Assembly (NCBI GenBank): GCA_030522415.1
Contig: CM060107.1
Location: 26,224,571-26,288,570 of the forward strand
Direction: 5' to 3'
Length of the DNA: 64,000 nucleotides
Source of the DNA: Channallabes apus
Lineage: Eukaryota; Chordata; Actinopteri; Siluriformes; Clariidae
This document shows, piece by piece, positions 32,568-42,690 of the stretch (the first letter of the stretch is position 1; every line of letters begins with the position of its first letter). The notes below the pieces were generated by a model. The model had not been told where the DNA came from and did no database searches. It was given only the letters and a program-made list of their open reading frames with translations. Position numbers and translations under genes: made by a program.

Positions 32568-34571
32568 CCCCAGTGAAAAAAAATACACTTTAGTGTATTA
32601 CAAATATATTGCAATCCTTGATAATACATTGCAAATATACTAACAAAAAATTGTACCATCAGTTAATATGTAAAGAGTATACTAACATCATGCTTTTACC
32701 AAATTTTGGAATTAAACTTTAAATATACTTAAAAATAATTGAATTATAGTACACGTTCCAAAAATATATTATTGGAAAATATACTTTAAGTGTAAGGTTG
32801 GTCTAATTTCCAAAGTATGCTTATTTAAACTTGTTTTTCAGTGTATTTTTAGTATATTTAAAAAAATATATGCTCAAAATAATAATTGTACAAATGTACA
32901 GAAAGTATACATTAGAATAAAATTTTTAATATACGGTAGTCTCAGTATATTATCAGTTATATTTAAATGTACTCATTAATATGTACTTATACAGTATGTA
33001 GTGCACTACTCTCTCGTGCGTGCGCGCTTTTAGACTCATTTCTGCACACCGAATCTCTCTCTCACGCACCGCAATCTCAAACTCGTTCTTGCGCGCTGAA
33101 AATCACTTTTGCCGTTCAAGATAATTTATGTTTGCACTCTCTCACTCTTCTGTCCGCTCAGCAGCGTTATGAACTCTCAAACTATTCCAGCCAACCAGAG
33201 ACTAGAATATGCGCCCCACCAGCCAATCAGAGGCTGGAGGCGGGCAGATTCGGACTGTGCGTTCTCTGATTGGCTCCCCAGTTCTCCACTTCTAGTTTAA
33301 ATTAACGGCTGAAGCTGCATCATCGCGTGCGTGCGTTTGTTCTTATCGTTCTTATTTTATTTTCATCGGCACAAGGTAACGTTTTTTGTTAGGTAATTTG
33401 TCATTAAGTACATACTTTAAGCTATAAAATGTATTGTCTATTGTGTTATTGCTTAATCTCATGTACTATACTTGTGGTATAATGGCTCCGCAGCTTTTTC
33501 AGTCTCTGTAACAGAATCAACACACCAGGTTTAAACTAATACTGTACCTGTAGATTCTAATACTAATGTCTGTCTGTGTTCACAACAGTTTATATTTTTG
33601 TTTGTGTGTTTGTGAACACATTTTGTTGAACACAAATAAACTATAGAAGTGCTTTTTTGTAACATTGTGCAAATTAAATCTGTTGAACTCATTAATAAAA
33701 TCTGCCTCATAATTACTGATGTAATGTGTTTCAAAAACATGTTATAGTGTAGAAAATACATTTAGCATTTGTAAATTATCCTAAACACCTTTAGTGTACT
33801 GGTAACACATTTGCAATACAGTATTATAGAAGGTTGTGTGTACTGTATGATACAATAAAGTATATTTGTATTAACCAGTGTACTTTATGAGTATTTGTAA
33901 TTGTCCAGAAGTATAACAGCATGCTACTGCTGCAATAAGAATATACTCATAGTATATTAATCATGTATTTGTAATACAGTAAGAATAGCTGTAATGTACT
34001 TATAATACATTAAATATATACTTAAATTGTATTAATTACTATCAGGTATATACATTAGTACTCACAGCCATATACTTTAAGTGTACTAAAGTATACTTAA
34101 AGTTGTTCCACTTTAGCACACAAAAGTATACTTAATACACTTAAAATTGTACTTTTGTACAATTTAATTACAACTTAAATACACTTAGTACAAAATTAGT
34201 TGTTCCAAAATAGGGAACGGGGCCAGGGGTAGCTCAGTGGTTAAGGCATTGGACTACGGTTCGGAAGATCCCAGGTTCAAACCCCACAACCACCAAGTTG
34301 CCACTGTTGGGCCCTTGAGCAAGGCCCTTAACCCTCAACTGCTCAGATGTGTAATGAGATAAAAATGTAAGTCGCTCTGGATAAGAGCGTCTGCCAAATG
34401 CCTAAATGTAAATGTAAAAATAGCAAACTTCAAGTATACTAGTCATTAGTCTGATGCAAGTATACTTAAATATGCTTGGATTTAATATAATTAGCATACT
34501 TTTTTTTCACTTGGGAAGCAAGTATGTTTGTTTAACAACCTAGAGATAACTAACTTTTTTTTACACTTGGG
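32568..34571 (+). mobile_element. Unclassified element, copy 2, inserted in the Tc1 element
   Basis: Same element as 8019-9597. Because it sits in a known Tc1 sequence its borders can be read: CACCTC before CCCCAGTGAAAA on the left and TTACACTTGGG before TCTGATTAG on the right. The true right terminus is therefore at 34571, some 20 bp beyond the segment shared with copy 1. Ends are inverse copies (CCCAGTG.. and ..CACTTGGG). Any target duplication is no more than two bases, perhaps TC. It keeps about 165 bp missing from copy 1 and carries a SINE at 34214-34416. Internal signals: CCAAT at 33223, reverse CCAAT at 33269-33273, donor at 33376, acceptor at 33501-33502 and AATAAA at 33694-33699. Confidence 0.85.
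34214..34416 (+). mobile_element. tRNA-derived SINE with target duplication
   Basis: The head carries an A box (TAGCTCAGTGGTTAAGG, about 34230-34246) and a B box (GGTTCAAACCC, about 34274). The tail carries GTAAGTCGCTCTGGATAAGA and GCGTCTGCCAAATGCC, the 3' domain of many teleost SINEs, and ends in AAATGTAAATGTA units. Flanks are AAAATAG on both sides (34207-34213 and 34417-34423). The empty site, with one AAAATAG, is present in element copy 1 at about 9471, so the insertion postdates the spread of that element. Confidence 0.95.
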
Positions 34572-34667
34572 TCTGATTAGAGACGTTATGAATGAGCACA
34601 AGTAGCAGATACATCTCAGTATCCACTGGAGATCATTACATATTTTGGATTACTTTAGTGTTGTTTT

Positions 34668-34840
34668 TAGGGCTGCAACTAACGATTATTTTGATAATCG
34701 ATTAGTTGGCCGATTATTGTTTCGATTAATCGGATGACGCTAAGCGCTTCTTTGATTTGATGTTTTGCTCATAATTATATATATAAAACCATACCAACAT
34801 TTGTTTTGTTTTTAACAATAATTGCAGATGGCAAGTTGAC

Positions 34841-34932
<92 letters not shown>

Positions 34933-35674
34933 CTATCAACTTGCCATCTGCATACATACATACATACATTATATGTATATCGATTAAATCGGATAAAAAG
35001 CTAGACTTTTATCGGATAAAAGCTAGACCCTTTAATTTGATGTTTTGCTTAACTATACAAAACCATAAATCAGGGTATTATTTATGTATAAAAGTAAACT
35101 TTAAAAAATGCAATAGCCACAGAGTTTAATTATCTTTAATTTTGACATTTAAACCTTAGTTTATGTAAATCAACATTTTTGTTTTTAACAATAATTGCAG
35201 ATGGCAAGTTTACAGTGTATATAGTTTTTAAAAAATACACTGACATTCAGTTGTTAAGAATGACTTCAATTTTAAATTCTCTTAAATTAAGAGATGTATA
35301 ACCTCGCAGGCGGACAAACGCACGTCACCAAAGCCCGTGTGAACTCTCTCACTGACTCCTATGTGTAGAAAACCCTCGGCGCTTCATCCGCGCTCACCGG
35401 ACACTACGACTGGCAGAAAAACGGTCGATTTTAACGCTTGATAAGAGGTGTTTAATGTAAATTGCTCCCATAACTTGGAGGACTTGGGGCGCGCGCTTTT
35501 TCCAGCAAACGTTTCTGTAACATCCATTGCGCGAGCGACTGTGTATCTGTGTGTGTATTTGTGTATCTTGTGGTCGCGCTCCTCAATAACGTGAGCAGCC
35601 CAACTAATCGATAACGGCATTCGTTGACAACGAATTTCATTAACGCTAATTAGCGATTTTATCGATTAGTTGTT
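34668..35674 (+). mobile_element. hAT-like non-autonomous element
   Basis: The left end TAGGGCTGCAACTAACGATT and the clustered CGATTAGT/CGATTAATCG words are the signature of a very common fish hAT family. The right part, ACTAATCGATAACGGCATTC and ATCGATTAGTTGTT, is the inverse. The last bases expected on the right (GCAGCCCTA) are missing, so the right end is eroded. A GC-richer stretch at 35300-35600 resembles the promoter side of such elements. There is no transposase. The segment AACAATAATTGCAGATGGCA occurs twice (about 34815 and 35190), showing internal duplication. Confidence 0.8.
34824..34951. repeat. Long hairpin around a (TA)n core
   Basis: GCAGATGGCAAGTTGA on the left arm pairs with TCAACTTGCCATCTGC on the right arm, with a run of about 40 TA units between them. 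The RNA or single strand would fold into a nearly continuous stem. Confidence 0.9.
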
Positions 35675-35961
35675 TTACAATGTAAAAAGAAATAATAATC
35701 AGGAAAGACAATGGAATGAGAAGGTGTGTCCAAACTTTTGACTGATATTGTAAGTTGATATACAGTAGATCATTTTGTTCTAGAATATTGTCTTCCAATA
35801 TGTTGTCTTGCAACTGTTATTTGTAACTTGTACGTTTACTAATTTAATTTGACAACTGTTGGTTGGTAATTTATCAGATGTGAAAGCTACTTATGAACTT
35901 ATCAGCATGCTTTTGGGAAGTTGAACAAAACTTGAGAAACTAAAGCAAACATAAACATAGA

Positions 35962-36048
35962 AACATGGCAGACATAATACTGCACAGCCAATAACCTGAG
36001 CTTGACCCTAAAGCTGTGAGCGGCCAATACTACCTGCTGTGCCACCAG
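35962..36048 (-). mobile_element. Antisense SINE head fragment
   Basis: AATAACCTGAGCTTGACCCT and CTACCTGCTGTGCCACCAGG are the reverse complement of the tRNA-like head of the family at 42409 and 63815. Confidence 0.6.
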
Positions 36049-38334
36049 GTTCTCCTGTATGGGACTAACAAGTGAAAATAGTCATCACAATACATGCAAC
36101 ACTATCCCAAATACTGGTGAAAATAATTACATGCATACATTTTTTTTTTAACCTAGAACACTAAAGCGTTCTTTTTTAGTGTCTCTGAGGGAATCCTTAT
36201 TGGTCCTGAACAGAGAGATTACCTTTAAAATGAAACCCTTGTGAAAGCTAGAACCATTAAACATGCAGGGAGAAAAACGCTTTGAGGACATTTCTTTCTA
36301 GTAGTCACCACAAGGCTCAGAGGAGACTGGGAGGCAGGTTACAGCTTACTAAAGGTATATTTAAAAGCAGTTTTGTGATGGGATTTTGCTGATAAATGAG
36401 ACAAAGATGAAGCTGAACCAGAGTGATGGAAAGAGGAATGTGTGGAGAAGATAAAATGGACTGCTTATGATCCAATCATGCCGCCTCATCTGTGACACAT
36501 GATGGGATGGGCATGTGTGCGGAACTGATTTACTTGTCTTTATTGATGATGCCACTAGACATAGTGGCAGCATGATGATAAATTAACTGCGTAGCTCCAA
36601 GCAAATGCTTCACAATGATGCTTTCCCTTGCAGGAGACCAATCATGCAAAATATTATACTAAAGCAACACTGGAGGGAAGCGAATGTTGGTTGCTAAAAA
36701 GTAAAATGTTTTTGATAAGCTGACCTTAAATCTATTGTGCATGCATGCATTTTATTGAACTGAAGATGATACTAGAGGCAAAAAGCTGTTCAAACAAGCA
36801 GTGATTGAAAATGGATGCATTAAACGCATAATACATTACTGGCAGAGCATCACCAGGGAACATATTCAGCATCTGGAGAAGTATCACAGACAGTCATCAA
36901 CTGCAAAACATATAAAACATATAAGTCTATTACAAATATGCTTTTATTTTATATAATTTTATTTATGCTCTAAAAATGTTTGATTATAATAACAGCTTGG
37001 GTCAAAGTTTTTTTGTTATTGTGCTGGAGTGATGAGCACCAATTGTATAAAAGATGAACTCTGAATTGGTGCTTTCTAACACACCTCACATACTGTATGT
37101 GTCTAAAATGAGCTGGAGACTGGTGATGGTAAAGGCCATAGCATATGATTTACATAATTTTCATCTTCACTAAACCAATCCATGAGGCCTCATGCCTTGA
37201 GGATGGGGATATTGTCATCCTGGAATAGACCACCCCCATCAGGATAGAAATGTTTCATCATAGGATAAAGGTGGCCAGGATATCTTTAAATTGATTTACA
37301 GCGATGCTTCACAATAAGTAGCCAAGTGAGGTCAAACCATATAAGACAAATGTCCTTTTCAGCACAGGAGGGTAATTTTTCCTTTAATCTGTCATGTCTT
37401 TATAACTAAATTTCGATGTGAATGTCTGAGTTAAAGTAATTAAAATATAGGGCTGGAGTGAAGCGTCCAACCAACAACAACAACAAAAAAACCTGTCACT
37501 GCCTGAATGTTCACTCATGCACCTCTTTGTATATTTTACATAAGGCAGCACGATGACTGGTATCACACTGTGCCCATATCAGTAACCATGTCGGGTAACT
37601 GTTTGAATAAAGAAATACATGATATTGTGCAGTCTTCACAACCAGCGACGCTAAGTCAAGTGCTGTAGCTGTAATCTAAACTGAAACGAGAGAGATTCCT
37701 CTCTTTATCCTGTGATTTCATGCTCATCAGAGCCTGACTCCTTCACAGCTCCCAGCAGAGAGGAGTCTGAGAGCTTTCTAGCCTTGGATCAGTGGCCTAA
37801 ACCCAGGTTCACACTGAGCAGCTGCTATCAGCCGTCGCTCTGACATTCAAGCGAGCCTGGCAGGGCCGGCCAAGCTATTATCCTTTAACTACTACACTCG
37901 TGTTTCACTAGGCCCCCATCTAGTCCCGTAATTTCACCGAAATAACATGTTATCATACAGGAAGCGGGGAACCTCTTAAACGACGAGGCAGCGAGACGCT
38001 ATCAGATGTCTCTCCGAACAAACGCGGTGAAACATTCTCTCGTAATTTCACTGACCTTGCGTGGTGGTGTCACTTTGCCGACGTGAGGGCACATTGTATA
38101 GAACAGGCGATCTCTCTGCCACACACTCAGGCTTTGTGTAAATGGGTTTTTCATTTCTCAAATACTCATCTGATAGAGCGAGAGGGTGGCATGTCAGATC
38201 GCACAAATATGGTCCTGTATTTGAAATAAGGTCAGATTTACAATAGGTGTTTGCGTGTGCGTGTGTGTATGTGTGTGTGTGTGTCTCATTCCAGTGTTAT
38301 CTCCATCCCTCTCTCGCTTTAATTTCTCTGTGGT

Positions 38335-38520
38335 GCAGTTCCTGAAAGGCTCATTTGAATATCCTCATCATAACAGCCCTGTGGTGGAACCTCAATTAAT
38401 ATGTTAATGTTGCTGTTCAAGCTTTTTAATTAATGTAAGTATGGAATGTATTGCAGTTTTGGAGAAGTGATTACCATTTCCTGTTATTTCGTGTCGGTTT
38501 AATATCATTTGATGTTAACC
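38335..38520. promoter_or_regulatory. Candidate developmental enhancer block
   Basis: Dense in AT-rich homeodomain words (CAATTAATATG, TTTAATTAATG, TGATTACC) in an otherwise mixed sequence with no repeats. This pattern is typical of vertebrate enhancers near Iroquois genes, but I cannot show conservation. Confidence 0.35.
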
Positions 38521-40739
38521 TTAATGGTGTTTTCTTTTTCGTTCTCTAAGAAAACTCTGTTGTGAATGTTTGAGTGAACAATTGGAGCACAGCTGTTGCC
38601 ACTAGCTGAAAAGTATGACATTAGTCAAGTATCCCCTTATTACATGTAAATTTAGTGACACAAGCACACACACACACACACCTTCCAGTTCTTTTCGATC
38701 TTTCTCTTTCATGTGTCTTCCCTTTTCCCTCCCCCAATGCTGGTCTCTTTTTCATCGAGGAATTTTTTTTCCTCCATCTCAGTAGACTGGTGAGGAACAT
38801 TTAGCTTTCAGACAGAATTATTCAATCTTAACTGCAGGGCCAACATTAGATTTTAAAAGAGTAATTAAAGTTAAATACAGCACTGATGATCTACTCCTTC
38901 AGGATAGGTTGTGATATTAAATTATTTATGACTAGAGGGTCTCTCTACCGTATGTAAATCATTTAGAAATGTAAATGGGTTACTAAGTCTCATAGATTAT
39001 GTATAAAAACACTATTCCCCAGTTTAGCTCTGGCTTTTTAATCATAACATTAGGATATTTTTCATCAGTGCCTGGAATAACAATCAAAGCTGTTAGCTTT
39101 GAAACACTGTAACCGGTCATATCAAATTCCTGAAGGATCAAAGCTTTGCTGTTTGCTTCTTTCTGAAAGATTTGAAACTGTCACTAAGTGTTAGTAGTAG
39201 GAAAAGCATCCCATTGGGCCTGTACTGACTCACAAATGAATTTATAATATGTTTGTAGCTATATGGATTTTTATTCAATTTTAGTGCTCAACACTGAAGT
39301 ATGAATTTGTAGCATAAAAATAAACTACTGTGCGAGCTGGAAATAAGTAGACAAATTTTCTATAAGCAAATTTTCAAAATTAATTTTACTTAGTAAACGG
39401 TTTGGTTTAACAACCGAGTACAAGCGTTTTTTTTTTTTTTTTATTGCTGGCGTATAATGCACATTGTTATGTAACCCAATTCAGAAGCTGGATAGAGCCT
39501 TTAAAATGATTAGATACACATTTGCTGTTTGAATGCTTGCCAGCATGTGAAGCCTAAACCTGCTTTTTTTTGGCAGCTATTACTCCCAGAACTGAATTGA
39601 GTTTGTCACTAACTTTTTGTCAGATTTTGCAGTCACTCTGTTCTTACTAAGCATTTACTGTTTAGAAGGTTTTTTTTTTTTTTTTTTGTTTTGTTTTTTG
39701 TTGCAAGTATCTTTCAACAAGATTCTTTTCTTCATTTATAAAAGTGCGTAGAATGCAACGTGATGCCCCTCTTTATTCTATTTTGTCAGGTATAAAAATG
39801 TATCGGAAAATGCAATGTTTTCCAAACACTGATTTATTCATAAAAATGACTGTTGTAGTTTCAAATGCAGAGACAATTCTCCTTGCTGACAGTAAGGTAC
39901 TCTGAAGCTGCAGGGCTTTCTAGCTGTCAGAGTATGAAGGGCTTTCATTTTGTTTGACAGAGAGGGAAAGAGAAAAAGAGTGTGTGTGTGTGTGTGCGTG
40001 CGTGCGTGCGCGCGTTGTTTTTGTTGTATGGGGGTACAGGGGGAGTGGAAGTGGCGTAAAGGGGCAGGCTTTGTTATGCTAAAACATGGTCACTTTGTTG
40101 AAGGGAAGACAGACATTATTTATTCAGGAAGATGTTGACTTCATGGCTGTGCTGGATTGCTTTGCTTGGTGAAATAGAGGGATGATGTGCATGGAAAAAG
40201 ACTGGGCCATGGGAAAGTCCTTATCAATGACTGGTTTAAGAATTTAAGCTTCCAACCGTCATGTATCATCTATTCAGTGTGTGTTTTAAGGTAATAAAGA
40301 TGCTACGAGTAACCTCTGTGAAGTCTTGTATATCTGTATTGATATGGAATGATATGATGAATTACATAATTCCCCTTATTTTTGATTACAACATGAATGT
40401 GAGTGGACATGTTTCCTTTCATGCTAAGATAATTTCTTTTAATTACTTTTATATACATATTTTCATTTCTAAAGAGAATTTAATAAAATTAATTTCTTTA
40501 CCACTTATTTGTGTGATCAGGAAAGCCTTTAGAAAGAGGCGTCCTCTGTCACAATAATGAGTATTCCGCCTTCATTACACTCATCTGGAAAAGGAGAAAG
40601 CATAATGATGATGATTTTAGTGGTATGTGGTAAAACATTTACACTCTATTATAGTAACCATTCATATATATATATTTTTACTCTGTGCTCAGAATCCTGG
40701 TGCAGTTAATGAAAGGTAATTGAACTCCTTTAAAGCATT

Positions 40740-41140
40740 TTTTGCCTTGTGTATCAACACCTCTGCCTATATTAACACCTGTGCCCGAGCGTAGGGCGAG
40801 TTAGCCTCTGTTCCCCCAGCAGGCGGGCGGCTGAAGGACAGCCCCCTCGGCGAATGCTCGCGTTTTTTAATTAACGTGGAGGTGACACCTCTCCCCTGCT
40901 CATCTCTCACCTGCTCTGTAAACAGGTCTGTGAACTCGGCCGTCATGGCCGTGACCCTGCATGCCACCGCTCACTGCAAAACCTCATTAATAGGGAGCCA
41001 GCGAGAGACAGCACAAATGCTGCCAAGCATTTTCACTAGAGGAGTCAAGCTTATGGCCACAATATGACAACACACGCTGAACATATGAAGCTTTATCACT
41101 GCGCTCAAAATTTATTAGCGGGATTTCTATTAATCCTTTA
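40740..41140. promoter_or_regulatory. Candidate developmental enhancer block
   Basis: The GC-richest stretch for several kilobases (about 40785-40960), with several CpGs, a TTTAATTAACG core, an AGGTGACACCT palindrome and a CTCATTAATAGGG word. Short open frames lack domains. I read it as regulatory rather than an exon, because no splice-consistent frame stands out. Confidence 0.38.
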
Positions 41141-42408
41141 ATTAAGGTCAAACCGAGTCATAGGTGCATGTACATGAAGCACAAAGGCATGCTTACTGCA
41201 TATACATAGTATTTCTTGCTTACGATGATAACAGAAATCAGTGTTTTCTGACCCTGTAAATATCTCCACAATTCAGAAGAGAAGTGAGCCTCAGTGATTT
41301 ATGAAAGTAAGACTATGGCCATGAATTTTGAAGCTACATCATAAAGCACACCATAAACTAGCTACTTGAAGCTTTGCTTTGAAACTATGAGTCGCAAGAG
41401 AGCCGAGCCATAAAACACCAAAGACATTAATTTCAGAATAAATGAGGGGAGTTTGTCTCTTAAACTTTTACGTAAACTTTGCTGTAAACTTTATTGGCGG
41501 GGGACCAACAGGCCTCCCAATTATGGTTTCTCTACCTTGTTAATTTTGTGTCTGAGTGATAAATTCACAGCAGGGCCTGTTCCTTGACCTCAACCTCACC
41601 TATTTCAATCAAACTTCTCAATTTATAAAGGTGAATGTGCTGCAATTGTTAGTGAGTGTAAGGATTAAAGTCGTATTAGAAGTCGATGTTGCCTTAAGAT
41701 GGTTGTTTTTCTTGAGCATTTATAGAGCTGAAGGTTCATGTTAGCAGTTTGTTACTACTTTAAATGTTCTGGCAAATTAGACAGACCATTTTTTAATGCA
41801 AATAATATGGCAGTCCCATATACACTTTGGGTTATGACACAGTAAAAATGTCACACTCATGTCAAACTGTGGTAAACTTACAGTATTCTTTGTTCTTTGA
41901 TTTACTATAGTGTTTTTTTTTTTTTTTTTACATATATAAAAGCCTTTACAGTCATATTATACACACCCACCATTTCAATGGAATTGTGAATGAAAGCATA
42001 AAGTCATAATCCCTTTTAAAAATAGGTTTTGAATTATCCTGTTGAGTTTTGTGACATGTCACACACTTTATTTTGTCCATGCAGAGGACCCAGAACTTTG
42101 TGATGCTGGATTTGAAAGCCCTGATTTTTGTTTCATTCACATTTACTGTATCTGCCAACGTTTATAGTGAGCAGACTATTTTAACACTTCAAGTAGTGTT
42201 GGAGTATAAGCATAATGAGAGCAAATGCTCCTGTTTAAGAGGCTTGACTTATTTCACTATGACTGAGAGGCTATCAATGGTGAAAAATGACCTACTGGTC
42301 AGATGGTCAGTGTGTTATTAAACACTATGGTATTTGGTGTGGATAAAAAAAATCTACTAAAATAGATTGGCCTGAGGCGGCACAGTTAGCATTTAGTATC
42401 AGAAGCAG

Positions 42409-42690
42409 TGGCTTAGTGGTTAGCATTGTCGGCTTGCACCTCTTGGGTTGCCTCCACATCCGAGTCCCGCCTCAGGATCTGTGTGCATGGAGTTTGCATG
42501 TTCTCCCTGTGCGTGGTGAGTTTCCTCAAAGATACTCTGGTTTTCTCCCACAGTCCGAAGACATGCAGATTAGGTTACTTGGTATTCCCAAATTGCCAGT
42601 AGTGTGTGAATGAGCATGTGAGTGTGTGGATGTGTCAAGGGTGTACCCCGCCTCCTAGGATATTCTCCAGGACCCCCACATAAGATAGTA
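42409..42690 (+). mobile_element. tRNA-derived SINE, full family layout
   Basis: The A box TGGCTTAGTGG lies at 42409-42419 and a weakened B box (ATCCGAGTCCCGCC) follows. The body GTGCATGGAGTTTGCATGTT and ACATGCAGATTAGGTTACTT and the tail GTGTACCCCGCCTCC come next. The final repeat units are eroded. Confidence 0.75.

Larger units (their letters stand above)
32282..35750 (+). mobile_element. Tc1-like element split by nested insertions
   Basis: The left end CAATACCAGTCAAAAG and right end CTTTTGACTGATATTG are inverse copies, and both are bordered by TA (32280-32281 and 35751-35752). They are 3.4 kb apart only because other elements landed inside. Transposon sequence is visible at 32282-32567, including CTCATGAAGACCTTCCCAGG from the transposase. 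It resumes at 34572 with TCTGATTAGAGACG and CAAGTAGCAGATACATCTCA, which directly follow in relatives, and reaches the right end at 35675-35750. Transposase residues are broken by stops and by loss of the catalytic half. The two interruptions are at 32568-34571 and 34668-35674. Confidence 0.88.
36049..42408. other. Gene desert between irx5 and the right end
   Basis: No coding gene or RNA gene is supported. Two candidate regulatory blocks are listed (38335-38520, 40740-41140). The stretch 37700-38110 is also GC-balanced and repeat-free. Elsewhere there are T-runs, a short TG array (38255-38285) and AT-rich filler. Confidence 0.35.

Noticed and set aside
32967..33300. Open frames (100 and 63 codons) inside element copy 2
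   Set aside because: Not preserved in copy 1 and cysteine-, leucine- and serine-rich without a domain; they cover the CCAAT-box region.
34230..34290. A and B boxes that could suggest a functional tRNA gene
   Set aside because: The head cannot form a proper cloverleaf anticodon arm and acceptor stem, and it continues into a SINE tail flanked by target duplications.
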